A stretch of 6,840 bases of DNA from Lachnospiraceae bacterium (GTDB lineage Bacteria; Bacillota; Clostridia; Lachnospirales; Lachnospiraceae): assembly GCA_900751785.1 (NCBI GenBank), contig CAADSM010000002.1, forward strand, positions 1 to 6,840, written 5' to 3'. The position numbers and the translations under genes were made by a program. How positions within the stretch are numbered: position 1 is the first letter of the stretch; each line of letters opens with the position of its first letter. The notes beneath the pieces were generated by a model, which worked only from the letters and a program-made list of their open reading frames with translations, made no database searches and was not told where the DNA came from. Of the stretch, positions 1-6,694 are shown one piece after another.

Positions 1-100
1 GACAGCCAAAAAGCAGAAGTTCCGACAAGACAATTATACATATCTGTTTCTTATCAAAGAAGAATTTTTCCCATAGACACAGAAAATTTTACGCCCTCGG

Positions 101-193
101 ATGTCCGCCGCAAAGATCATCTGTCTGATCGCTGCCATCCTGTTTATCCTTGCGGCTGTAGTTCCTTCGATCGCAGGCATTATCAACGGGTAA
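101..193 (+). CDS. possible small hydrophobic (single membrane helix) protein, 30 aa
   Basis: An ATG ORF of 30 codons ends in TAA at 191-193. After a short start (MSAAK) it encodes one almost uninterrupted hydrophobic stretch (IICLIAAILFILAAVV) followed by PSIAGIING, which is what a one-helix membrane peptide looks like. Its stop codon touches the first arm of the terminator at 193-242, which fits the 3' end of a real + strand transcript. Against it, no Shine-Dalgarno sequence is visible before the ATG, and an in-frame TAG lies at 74-76. It could instead be the end of a frameshifted larger gene entering from the left, or chance. I do not recognise a family and assign no function. Confidence 0.33.
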   Translation: MSAAKIICLIAAILFILAAVVPSIAGIING

Positions 194-242
194 AAAAGAA
201 AGAGAGCATCCGGTACTTTCAACCGAATCTCTCTTTCTTTTT
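193..242. terminator. strong intrinsic terminator, probably bidirectional
   Basis: A perfect 14-bp inverted repeat pairs 193-206 with 229-242 (arm AAAAAGAAAGAGAG). A smaller CGGT/ACCG stem (211-214 with 222-225) sits inside the loop. One arm is A-rich and the other T-rich, so each strand ends in a U-rich run (TTTCTTTTT on +, TTTCTTTTTT on -). It can end + strand transcription from the left and - strand transcription coming from malQ and the transposase remnant. No other terminator is visible downstream of malQ. Confidence 0.78.
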
Positions 243-269
243 CCTTTCAAGCTCCCGCTTCTCCTGCTG

Positions 270-716
270 CTATCGCTTCCCGTCCAGACGTGCTTTCAGC
301 TCAGCAAGTTCTCTCTCTTTATCCGCCAGCGCAGATTCTCTCTGTCTGATAATTTCCTTCTGTGCATCGATCACGCTTTTCTGTGTATCAATTACAACTT
401 GCTACTGACCTAAATCCTCTTTCTGCGCATCGATCACTTCCTGCATTTCATCGATCATATACTGCACTGTATTTCGATCCAGTTCCTGCAATTCTTTGGA
501 AAACATGTTCATCACCTTCTCCGTATTTCTGCACAGCTCATAGATTTCCTCATAGTATTTTCGAAACTGCGGATACACTTCAATCAATTTTATGATCATT
601 TCAGGTTCATCTACACTGAGAAATGTCAGCCATGCGTCCAACTTATCTTTGATACCTTTATTGTGCAGAATCCTGCGAAAATTGTCAAGCGGAAGGAATA
701 CAAATGATGAATATTT
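270..716 (-). pseudogene. C-terminal remnant of a PD-(D/E)XK nuclease family transposase, 5'-truncated with internal stop
   Basis: The - strand frame from 716 down to a TAG at 270-272 is 149 codons, interrupted by one TAG at 402-404. The first 104 residues include DKLDAWLTFLSVDEPE, YEEIYELCRNTEKVMNMFSK and ELQELDRNTVQYMIDEMQ. I recognise these from memory as the helical C-terminal part of Lachnospiraceae PD-(D/E)XK (Rpn-like) transposase proteins. After the TAG the frame continues for 43 codons of coiled-coil sequence ending AELKARLDGKR, the normal kind of end for these proteins. The catalytic nuclease domain and start codon are missing: upstream sequence runs straight into the malQ stop codon with no spacer. 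A TTG at 639-641 could open a 79-residue fragment, but it lacks a convincing ribosome binding site. I therefore call a decayed remnant, not a gene. The family call rests on recall of motifs and should be confirmed by profile search. Confidence 0.75.
358..441 (-). repeat. diverged 21-bp (heptad) tandem repeat in the transposase remnant
   Basis: Four 21-bp units lie at 358-378, 379-399, 400-420 and 421-441. Two of them share 16 of 17 bases (358-374 and 421-437). In the coding frame each unit is one heptad of the coiled coil: EVIDAQK, EDLGQ*Q, VVIDTQK, SVIDAQK. The nonsense codon falls at heptad position 6, where the three other units all have CAG (Gln). A single C-to-T change therefore explains it. 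The third unit (400-420) is the most diverged. Confidence 0.7.
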
Positions 717-2222
717 CTATTTCTTTTCTTTTTCTTTCTTCTCCGGCATCCTGCCGTACAGCTTTGTCACTCTCGCGATCTCATTCACTACCGCGTCTGA
801 GAACTGCTTTTTCTCCATCCGCCATACCCAGTTGCCGCCCAGTGTAGACGGGATATTGATCCTCGCGCTGCTGCCCAGGTTCAGATAATCCTGCATCGGG
901 ATCACACAGAGGTCCGCCACGCTGCTCATAGCCATCGCGATGAAATCTCCTGCAAGTGTATCCTCGTCAAGTCTGGGCTTGCACATATACTCCTTTGCGA
1001 AATCTCTGGCGTCCTTTCCTACCTCGTGATACCAGCCTCTCGTCGTATCATTGTCATGTGTTCCCGTGTAGACCACACAGTTCGTCGGATACGTATGCGG
1101 CAGATAGTTGGATGATTCTCTTGCGTCGAACGCGAACTGCAGCACCTTCATGCCCGGGAATCCGCTGTCTTCCAGCAGCTTTAATACGCTCGGCGTGAGG
1201 AATCCCAGATCTTCGGCGATGATCTCCGGTCTGCCAAGCTTTGCCTCGATGGCGCGGAACAGATCCATTCCCGGTCCCTGCATCCATTTTCCGTTCACGG
1301 CCGTCTCCTCCCCATACGGGATGGCATAGTATTCGTCAAATCCACGGAAGTGATCGATCCTCACCACATCATACAGCTTCAGGCAGTAGGCAATGCGCTG
1401 GATCCACCATGCATATCCAGTCTCCTTGTGGTATTCCCAGTTATAGAGTGGGTTGCCCCACAGCTGTCCCGTAGCAGAGAACGCATCCGGCGGACACCCT
1501 GCCACTCCGGTCGGGTTGTTGTTCTCATCGAACTGAAAGAGTTTCGGAGAAGCCCATGTATCTGCACTGTCGAACGCGACGTAGATCGGGATATCTCCGA
1601 TGATCTTGACGCCCTGCGCATTGGCATATGCGTGGAGCTTCTTCCACTGTCTGTCAAACTCATACTGCTGGAAACGATAGAAATCAATCTCTTCGGCAAG
1701 CTCCTCCCTTGCCTGCGCAAGAGCAGCCTCATCTCTGTCGCGCAGCGGAGCTTCCCACTCTTTCCAGCTCACACCGTTATTCCTGTCTTTGATCGCCATA
1801 TAAAGGGCATAATCCTCAAGCCAGTAATCATTTTCGTTTACAAAGCTAGTAAATTCTTCATTTTTTTCAAAACGGTCATACGCTTTCTTCAGCACTTTAA
1901 AACGTGACCGATAGATTTTCTCGTAGTCGATCTCCTTGTCATTCTCACCGAAGTCATATGCCTTACATTCCTTCTTCGTCAGCAGACCTTCCTTGATCAA
2001 TGTCTTCAGATCGATATAGTACGGATTTCCTGCGAACGTGGAGAAAGACTGGTACGGGGAGTCGCCATAGCCAGTCGGTCCCAGAGGCAGGATCTGCCAG
2101 TAACTCTGTCCTGCTTTTTTCAGCTTGTCAACAAATTTATACGCTTCTTTTGAGAAACATCCGATCCCGTATTTGGACGGAAGTGAAAATACGGGCATTA
2201 AAATTCCACTTGCTCTCTGCAT
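717..2222 (-). CDS. malQ: 4-alpha-glucanotransferase (amylomaltase, GH77)
   Basis: The 501-residue product is the usual full length for bacterial GH77 enzymes. These cytoplasmic enzymes cut an alpha-1,4-glucan and transfer the chain to another glucan or glucose, so short maltodextrins become phosphorylase substrates. Visible family signatures: RASGILMPVFSLPSKYGIG at the N-terminus, SYWQILPLGPTGYGDSPYQ (40-58), GDIPIYVAFDSADTW (209-223), the loop PPDAFSATGQLWGNPLYNW (244-262), VRIDHFRGF with predicted nucleophile Asp290, IIAEDLG with acid/base Glu337, and YTGTHDNDTTRGW with Asp390. No signal peptide is seen. The start is well placed: GAAGGGAG (2229-2236) lies 6 nt before the ATG. It lies 125 bp downstream of glgP on the same strand, probably in one operon. 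The end is Lys/Glu-rich (EKKEKEKK). Its TAG is followed directly, in the same frame, by the transposase remnant, so the extreme C-terminus might have been reshaped by that event. Confidence 0.96.
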   Translation of the reverse strand: MQRASGILMPVFSLPSKYGIGCFSKEAYKFVDKLKKAGQSYWQILPLGPTGYGDSPYQSFSTFAGNPYYIDLKTLIKEGLLTKKECKAYDFGENDKEIDYEKIYRSRFKVLKKAYDRFEKNEEFTSFVNENDYWLEDYALYMAIKDRNNGVSWKEWEAPLRDRDEAALAQAREELAEEIDFYRFQQYEFDRQWKKLHAYANAQGVKIIGDIPIYVAFDSADTWASPKLFQFDENNNPTGVAGCPPDAFSATGQLWGNPLYNWEYHKETGYAWWIQRIAYCLKLYDVVRIDHFRGFDEYYAIPYGEETAVNGKWMQGPGMDLFRAIEAKLGRPEIIAEDLGFLTPSVLKLLEDSGFPGMKVLQFAFDARESSNYLPHTYPTNCVVYTGTHDNDTTRGWYHEVGKDARDFAKEYMCKPRLDEDTLAGDFIAMAMSSVADLCVIPMQDYLNLGSSARINIPSTLGGNWVWRMEKKQFSDAVVNEIARVTKLYGRMPEKKEKEKK

Positions 2223-2228
2223 TTTTTT

Positions 2229-2236
2229 CTCCCTTC
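2229..2236 (-). promoter_or_regulatory. ribosome binding site of malQ
   Basis: GAAGGGAG on the - strand is separated from the ATG at 2222 by six A residues. It fixes the malQ start and indicates independent translation initiation within the operon. Confidence 0.75.
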
Positions 2237-2242
2237 AAGAGT

Positions 2243-2266
2243 ACCCCCGGCATCTCTGCCGGAGGT
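2243..2266 (-). other. intercistronic RNA hairpin between glgP and malQ
   Basis: CCGGCA (2247-2252) pairs with TGCCGG (2257-2262) around a 4-nt loop. Beyond a single C/A mismatch the stem extends by three pairs (ACC with GGT). It is GC-rich but has no following U-run on the - strand, so it does not look like a full terminator. It starts 6 bp before the malQ ribosome binding site. It could protect the 3' end of glgP mRNA, mark a processing site, or dampen readthrough into malQ. The rest of the 125-bp spacer shows only a weak ATGCC/GGCAT inverted repeat just after glgP. Confidence 0.5.
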
Positions 2267-2347
2267 CCCTGCTGATTTGTAATAACTCTTTCCAAAATAA
2301 TGCCGCAGATTTTTCTGTGCAAAATCATCAGGCATCATCCTTGCTGC

Positions 2348-4600
2348 TTATAAGTGCCAGATATCATTGTTGTACTCTTCGATCGTTCTGTCAGATGAGA
2401 AGAAGCCTGCCTTTGCGATATTCACAAGCATCATCTTCGCCCACGCCTTTCTGTCCGCGTATGCCTCGAGAGCCTTCTCCTTTGTTTCCTTATAAGAATC
2501 GAAGTCGAGCAGCGTCATGAACCAGTCTTTGTTGATCAGTTCCTTCTGCAGACGCTCCAGGTTCTCTTTCTGACCTACTTCCAGCATCTCATCGCTTGTG
2601 ATGAAGTCGACTGCCGCCTTGATCGCCGGATTACTCTTATAATAATCCTTTGCAACATAGTCTGCCTTCGCATAGTGCTCGATGACCTCGTCGCTGGATG
2701 CGCCGAACACGAAGATATTGTCATCACCTACCGCCTCGTGGATCTCTACGTTCGCCCCGTCCACTGTTCCAAGCGTCACGGCGCCGTTGAGCATGAACTT
2801 CATGTTTCCTGTTCCGCTTGCTTCCTTGGATGCAAGAGAGATCTGCTCGGAAATATCGCATGCCGGAATCAATTTTCCTGCTTTTGTCACATTATAATTT
2901 TCAACCATGACAACTTTGAGGTATTTGTTTACCTCCGGATCATTGTTGATGATCTCCTGCAGGCAGAGGATCAGATGGATGATATCCTTTGCGATCACAT
3001 ACGCCGGAGCTGCCTTCGCGCCGAAGATTGCCGTCACCGGAGCTGCCGGGATCTTCCCTGCCTTGATCTCAAGGTACTTGTCAATGATATAGAGTGCATT
3101 GAGCTGCTGGCGTTTGTACTCGTGGAGACGCTTTACCTGGATGTCGAAGATCGTATCCGGGCTGATCTCAATATCCTGTGTCTCTTTCAGATAAGCGCAC
3201 AGCGCCTCTTTATTTTTATGCTTGATCTCGAGCAGCTTTTCGAGCACTGCATCATCGTCCTTATATTTGAGCAGTTTTTCAAGCTCTGCCGCATCCTTCT
3301 TATATCCCTCTCCGATCAGGCTGTCAATGTACTCTGTCAGGAGCGGATTGCAGTGGATGAGCCAGCGGCGGAATGTAATGCCGTTTGTCTTATTGTTAAA
3401 CTTCTCCGGATAGATCTTGTAGAAGTTGTTCAGCTCAGAGTTCTTCAGGATCTCCGTGTGCAGAGCTGCAACGCCGTTCACACTGAATCCATAGTGGATA
3501 TCGATATGAGCCATGTGCACAGTGTCGTTTCTGTCGATCACGGCAACGCTCTCATCATCGTATTTTCTCCTTACCTTGTCATCCAGCACCTCGATGATCG
3601 GCATAAGCTGAGGAACAACCTTCTTTAAGTAAGCGATCGGCCACTTCTCAAGCGCCTCCGCGAGGATCGTGTGGTTTGTATAAGCACAGGTCCTGGATAC
3701 CACATCGATGGCGTCATCCATATCCAGCCCGCGCTGTACGAGCAGGCGGATCATTTCCGGGATCACCATTGTCGGGTGCGTATCGTTGATCTGGATCACT
3801 GCATAGTCCGGCAGGTCATACAGAGTGCAGCCCTTTGCCGTACACTCATCGAGGATAAGCTGTGCACCTGCGCTCACCATGAAGTACTGCTGGTAGATAC
3901 GGAGCAGTCTTCCCTGCTCATCGCTGTCGTCCGGATAGAGGAACAGCGTAAGGTTCTTCTCGATATCCTCTTTATTAAAATCAATTCCGTCCTCCACGAT
4001 CGTCTCGTCGACAGAATCGATATCAAACAGATGGAGTTTATTTGTCTTGTTGTTGTATCCTGTCACCTCGACATCATACATTCTGGCATTCACTTTCAGC
4101 CCCTTGAACTCCACCGGGTAGACCACGTCCGTCTTCTTCAGCCAGGATTTCTTCTCGATCCACGGATTCGGAGTCTCTTTCTGGAGTCTGTTCTCAAACT
4201 CCTGCTTGAACAGGCCGAGATGATAGTTCAGGCCGACGCCGTCTCCCGCAAGACCGAGCGTTGCGATAGAGTCGAGGAAGCATGCCGCAAGACGTCCCAG
4301 GCCGCCGTTTCCAAGAGACGGTTCCGGCTCTATCTCTTCGATCTGCACAATATCTTTTCCGTTTGCCTCCAGAAGATCCTTCACCTCTTTATAAATGCCA
4401 AGGTTGATCATATTGTTGGAAAGAAGTTTTCCGATAAGAAACTCTGCAGAGATATAGTAAAGTTTTTTCTTGCTGTCTGTACGTTCCTTTTCGGCAGCCA
4501 TATCCTGCACGATCGTCAGAAGCGCATAATAAATCTCTTCGTTTGATGCCTGCGCGATTTCTTTTCCAAGAATCTGTTTCAACTTTTCCTGAATGTTCAT
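2348..4600 (-). CDS. glgP: glycogen/maltodextrin phosphorylase (GT35)
   Basis: The product has 750 residues from the chosen start. It is a cytoplasmic PLP-dependent enzyme that phosphorolyses alpha-1,4-glucans to glucose-1-phosphate. Visible signatures: [10 protein letters not shown] (51-60), [19 protein letters not shown] (93-111), [11 protein letters not shown] (123-133), [12 protein letters not shown] (271-282), TNGITFRRW (405-413), [11 protein letters not shown] (488-498), FGAKAAPAY (526-534) and the cofactor site [15 protein letters not shown] (593-607), where Lys601 should carry PLP, followed by [10 protein letters not shown]. It is shorter than E. coli GlgP or MalP (about 800) mainly at the N-terminus and looks complete. 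The start at 4600 is preferred because AGGAG lies 7 nt upstream. An in-frame ATG at 4624 would add MVFERSST and also has a weaker AAGGA 6 nt ahead. It is first gene of the probable glgP-malQ operon and divergent from an AraC regulator. Sequence cannot separate glycogen from maltodextrin preference. Pairing with malQ favours maltodextrin, or both. Confidence 0.96.
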   Translation of the reverse strand: MNIQEKLKQILGKEIAQASNEEIYYALLTIVQDMAAEKERTDSKKKLYYISAEFLIGKLLSNNMINLGIYKEVKDLLEANGKDIVQIEEIEPEPSLGNGGLGRLAACFLDSIATLGLAGDGVGLNYHLGLFKQEFENRLQKETPNPWIEKKSWLKKTDVVYPVEFKGLKVNARMYDVEVTGYNNKTNKLHLFDIDSVDETIVEDGIDFNKEDIEKNLTLFLYPDDSDEQGRLLRIYQQYFMVSAGAQLILDECTAKGCTLYDLPDYAVIQINDTHPTMVIPEMIRLLVQRGLDMDDAIDVVSRTCAYTNHTILAEALEKWPIAYLKKVVPQLMPIIEVLDDKVRRKYDDESVAVIDRNDTVHMAHIDIHYGFSVNGVAALHTEILKNSELNNFYKIYPEKFNNKTNGITFRRWLIHCNPLLTEYIDSLIGEGYKKDAAELEKLLKYKDDDAVLEKLLEIKHKNKEALCAYLKETQDIEISPDTIFDIQVKRLHEYKRQQLNALYIIDKYLEIKAGKIPAAPVTAIFGAKAAPAYVIAKDIIHLILCLQEIINNDPEVNKYLKVVMVENYNVTKAGKLIPACDISEQISLASKEASGTGNMKFMLNGAVTLGTVDGANVEIHEAVGDDNIFVFGASSDEVIEHYAKADYVAKDYYKSNPAIKAAVDFITSDEMLEVGQKENLERLQKELINKDWFMTLLDFDSYKETKEKALEAYADRKAWAKMMLVNIAKAGFFSSDRTIEEYNNDIWHL

Positions 4601-4641
4601 GGTACTGCTCCTTTCAAAAACCATTCGTATTCCTTAGTACC
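4601..4641 (-). promoter_or_regulatory. glgP ribosome binding site inside a possible hairpin loop
   Basis: GAAAGGAG (4608-4615) is the glgP Shine-Dalgarno, 7 nt before the ATG. It lies in the loop of a possible 6-bp stem: GGTACT (4636-4641) in the leader pairs with AGTACC (4601-4606), which directly abuts the start codon. The loop is 29 nt and also contains the alternative upstream ATG (4624). The binding site is well supported. The stem is short for its loop and may be coincidental. Confidence 0.55.
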
Positions 4642-4702
4642 GTTCACCCCTGACTGCCAGCCACATGAGCACGGTGTGATCAGCAACTTTCTATACTGCA
4701 TT

Positions 4703-4732
4703 TTAATACGCTTTCTCCTGTTTTTCTTGCAA
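4703..4732 (-). promoter_or_regulatory. candidate promoter of glgP-malQ
   Basis: On the - strand TTGCAA (4727-4732) is followed after 18 nt by TATTAA (4703-4708), an acceptable sigma-A-like pair. It would give a leader of about 95 nt to the glgP ATG. Matches to consensus are moderate (TTGCAA for TTGACA, TATTAA for TATAAT). No clear catabolite-control (cre) box is visible nearby. Confidence 0.45.
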
Positions 4733-4756
4733 AATACTTTCACTTTATTGTACAAT
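4727..4756 (+). promoter_or_regulatory. candidate promoter of the AraC-family regulator gene
   Basis: TTGCAA (4727-4732) and TACAAT (4751-4756) are 18 nt apart on the + strand. TTGCAA is its own reverse complement, so the same hexamer could serve as the -35 element for both divergent genes. A second possible -10, TATACT, lies at 4767-4772 but has only a weak -35 partner. The leader to the ATG at 4843 is about 80 nt and contains a possible small stem (TCCGCT 4787-4792 with AGCGGA 4809-4814). Confidence 0.45.
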
Positions 4757-4757
4757 A
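4746..4757. promoter_or_regulatory. 12-bp perfect palindrome, possible operator
   Basis: TATTGTACAATA is a perfect palindrome. It contains the candidate -10 hexamer of the regulator promoter and lies just upstream of the candidate glgP -35. A protein bound here could repress the regulator gene and act on the glgP promoter. AraC-family proteins usually bind non-palindromic direct repeats, so if this is an operator, its binder may be a different kind of regulator. Confidence 0.35.
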
Positions 4758-4825
4758 CTATCATTATATACTCGACTGCATATTTCTCCGCTCCGCCGGC
4801 GTACCTGCAGCGGAAATGCACCCGG

Positions 4826-4832
4826 AAAGGAG
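4826..4832 (+). promoter_or_regulatory. ribosome binding site of the AraC-family gene
   Basis: AAAGGAG lies 10 nt before the ATG at 4843, selecting that start over the in-frame ATG at 4816. Confidence 0.7.
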
Positions 4833-4842
4833 TCTTTTCGCC

Positions 4843-5730
4843 ATGAACCTCAATGAATACCAGAACTATCACGAGACAAAGAGCCATACTGCATCGGAGT
4901 TTCCCTACACCACCTATCTCTGCTCCATCCCGCTGGACTTCACCCACGTGCCGCAGCACTGGCATTCCGAACTGGAGCTGATCGTGATCAAAAAAGGGAA
5001 AGGGATCGTATCCGTGGACTTCCGGCGCCGCACGGTCACTGCCGGAGATATCGTATTCATACGCCCGGGGCAGCTCCACTCTATCGAGCAGGACGGGCAC
5101 CGTTCCATGGAATACGAAAATATCATCCTGAAGCCTGAACTTCTCATTTCCGGAGAATCCGATCTCTGTGCCGTGCGTTTTATCAATCCTCTGCTTGACG
5201 GGACGATCCCCTCCGAGTCCTTTATAACGCCGGCGCTCTCCTACTACAAAGATACTTCTGAATGTATCCGCCAGATCGACCTGCTCTGCGATACGCAGCC
5301 GGAAGGCTTCCAGCTCGCCGTAAAAGCTTTCCTCTTCCAGTTCTTTTTCCTGCTCGTTTCCAACCGGTTAAAAAGTGAGAACGAACCGGCTGTTCAGACG
5401 AAAACACTGGAAAAGCTCAAAACGATCCTGAAGTATGTAGAAGAACACTACGCTGAACACATCACGATCGAAGACATGGCCGAGCTGACCTTTTACAGCA
5501 AATCTCACTTCATGAAGTTCTTCAAGGCGCATATGGGGAGCGGCTTTGTTGAATATCTGAACGACTACCGGCTCACCATGGCGGAGCGTCTCCTGAAGAC
5601 CACAGACGCCTCTGTCCTGGAGATCGCTGCAATGAGTGGTTTCGATAACCTCTCTTATTTTAACCGCATTTTTAAAAGGAAATACGGACAGGCACCGGGG
5701 AAGTGGCGCGGGCAGGAGCTTCCCGGCTAA
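4843..5730 (+). CDS. AraC-family transcriptional regulator with N-terminal cupin sensor domain
   Basis: The product has 295 residues, typical for the family. The N-terminal part is a cupin-like ligand-binding domain: HWHSELELIVIKKGKG (39-54), with His39, His41 and Glu45, then AGDIVFIRPGQLHS (67-80). The C-terminal part (about 190-290) is the two-helix-turn-helix DNA-binding domain: ITIEDMAELTFYSKSHFMKF (207-226), then VLEIAAMSGFDNLSYFNRIF (258-277), ending KRKYGQAPGKWR in the AraC/XylS pattern. The start at 4843 is preferred because AAAGGAG (4826-4832) precedes it by 10 nt. An in-frame ATG at 4816 overlaps that region and has no such site. It is divergent from glgP-malQ, so a regulator of maltodextrin use is a reasonable inference. 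The ligand cannot be read from sequence, and the adjacent PHP gene or a distant target is also possible. A terminator follows 7 bp after its stop. Confidence 0.93.
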   Translation: MNLNEYQNYHETKSHTASEFPYTTYLCSIPLDFTHVPQHWHSELELIVIKKGKGIVSVDFRRRTVTAGDIVFIRPGQLHSIEQDGHRSMEYENIILKPELLISGESDLCAVRFINPLLDGTIPSESFITPALSYYKDTSECIRQIDLLCDTQPEGFQLAVKAFLFQFFFLLVSNRLKSENEPAVQTKTLEKLKTILKYVEEHYAEHITIEDMAELTFYSKSHFMKFFKAHMGSGFVEYLNDYRLTMAERLLKTTDASVLEIAAMSGFDNLSYFNRIFKRKYGQAPGKWRGQELPG

Positions 5731-5737
5731 AAAGAAA

Positions 5738-5801
5738 GACAGGCACTTTCTTACTGTTTTCATCGTATCTGAAAACAGCAAGAAAAGCCTGTCCCGTTTT
5801 T
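5738..5801. terminator. long bidirectional terminator between convergent genes
   Basis: GACAGGC (5738-5744) pairs with GCCTGTC (5787-5793). Inside, TTTCTT pairs with AAGAAA and CTGTTTTC with GAAAACAG around a 9-nt loop, with only small mismatches. The result is a stem of more than 20 pairs. On the + strand it is followed by TTTTT (5797-5801), ending the AraC-family transcript. On the - strand it is followed by TTTCTTTTT, ending the PHP-gene transcript. Confidence 0.85.
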
Positions 5802-5817
5802 CCTCAAAAAACTGCCG

Positions 5818-6633
5818 TCACGAATGATAGTACAGCTCGATGGGATCGATCGGATCAAAAGGATGCTCTTCCTCCATCTTCTTATTCCTTCCCCGGCGCT
5901 TCAAGAGCTCTCCGCTCTTATTGTATACCCAGAAGGAATAGACGAGCAGCTTGTTGACCTTGCCGATCTTCTCCTTCGTCGTCTTCTCGTAGAGCACGCC
6001 GCCTGCCTTGAGCGGCGTCTTCTTATGGATCAGAGAGATCAGCTCCGTCTCACATGTCACCGGCTCCGGAAGGATCGTATATCCTCTTCCGACACAATCC
6101 GGCTTGTGGGAATCACTCCCGCCTGTCGTGACCTTCCCGTACTTCTTTGCCAGCTTGAGCGCTCCCGCATTCGATTCCACAGATTCACAGCTATTGAACG
6201 CCTCCACAAAATCAAACCGCTTCACGATCTCCGGCGACTGGTAGAACCGGCGCGCATTCGTAAAACTCATATACTTCTCCCCGCACGGATGCGCAGGTCC
6301 GAGCACGCCGCCGTTGCGGTGTACAAGATCGATCAGGACCGCCAGCGGCATCCCTCTCATCTCCAGCAGCCGCATCTTCACCCCCTCCGGCATGATCACG
6401 AGGATATGTCCCGCATCTCTTGTGTCGTACTCGATTCCCTTGAGCACAACAAAATCTGTATGCTTCTTTCCTTTTATATTATTTTTCCAGTAACGGTATC
6501 CGTTATACGTATCATGGTCCGTTATGACCATTCCCTGAAAGCCATGTTTTTTGAGGATCGTGATATACTCTTCAAGACCTACTTTGCTGTCAATGGATCC
6601 CTCCTTGACGTGACAGTGCATATCTATCTTCAT
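5818..6633 (-). CDS. PHP-domain metal-dependent phosphoesterase
   Basis: The product has 271 residues. The PHP motifs appear in order: DMHCH (4-8), ITDHDTYNGY (37-46), KGIEYDTRDAGHIL (65-78, with Glu68 and His76), GPAHPCG (112-118, His115), VEAFNS (143-148) and GGSDSHK (171-177, Asp174 and His176). These His, Asp and Glu residues form the usual two- or three-metal centre that hydrolyses phosphoester bonds. The family includes histidinol phosphatase, polymerase-associated PHP domains and TrpH/RNase AM-type nucleases that act on small nucleotides or RNA ends. The substrate here is unknown. After about residue 205 comes a basic tail (LKRRGRNKK) followed by acidic and proline residues. The start at 6633 is chosen because AAGGAGG (6641-6647) lies 7 nt upstream. 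A TTG at 6639 would be too close. It has its own promoter and is convergent with the AraC-family gene, so it is probably monocistronic. Confidence 0.9.
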   Translation of the reverse strand: MKIDMHCHVKEGSIDSKVGLEEYITILKKHGFQGMVITDHDTYNGYRYWKNNIKGKKHTDFVVLKGIEYDTRDAGHILVIMPEGVKMRLLEMRGMPLAVLIDLVHRNGGVLGPAHPCGEKYMSFTNARRFYQSPEIVKRFDFVEAFNSCESVESNAGALKLAKKYGKVTTGGSDSHKPDCVGRGYTILPEPVTCETELISLIHKKTPLKAGGVLYEKTTKEKIGKVNKLLVYSFWVYNKSGELLKRRGRNKKMEEEHPFDPIDPIELYYHS

Positions 6634-6640
6634 AAGCAAG

Positions 6641-6647
6641 CCTCCTT
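6641..6647 (-). promoter_or_regulatory. ribosome binding site of the PHP-domain gene
   Basis: AAGGAGG on the - strand is 7 nt before the ATG at 6633. It is a near-perfect Shine-Dalgarno and rules out the in-frame TTG at 6639. Confidence 0.8.
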
Positions 6648-6694
6648 CCAGTTTATTTCCACAAAGGATTTTTCTGAAAATTATATCTATTCTT

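Noticed and set aside
2..76. Open + strand frame entering from the left edge and ending at TAG 74-76, which could be the C-terminus of a cut-off gene
   Set aside because: About 24 codons with no recognisable motif. The other two + frames are also open here, so coding cannot be shown.
34..222. 62-codon - strand frame over the left terminator region
   Set aside because: It is antisense to the hydrophobic + strand ORF, starts inside the terminator hairpin, and has no ribosome binding site or recognisable motif.
270..716. An intact insertion sequence around the transposase remnant
   Set aside because: No terminal inverted repeats or target-site duplications are visible, the catalytic domain is absent, and proteins of this family are not usually bounded by classical IS ends.
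2675..3628. 317-codon + strand frame, and another of 291 codons at 3671-4546, antisense to glgP
   Set aside because: Both lie wholly inside the unmistakable glgP coding region. Their translations have no motifs and look like reverse-strand shadows of biased codon use.
4677..4687. GCTGATCAC on the - strand here recurs on the + strand near 6822-6830
   Set aside because: A 9-bp match around the common TGATCA palindrome is expected by chance. The two sites share no flanking sequence or position relative to a gene.
4727..4743. Possible catabolite-control (cre) box read on the - strand, TGAAAGTATTTTGCA
   Set aside because: It lacks the central CG and the correctly placed final CA of the consensus.
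4597..5100. 167-codon - strand frame across the divergent promoter region and the start of the AraC-family gene
   Set aside because: It overlaps the cupin domain in antisense and runs through the intergenic region. No motif or start signal supports it.
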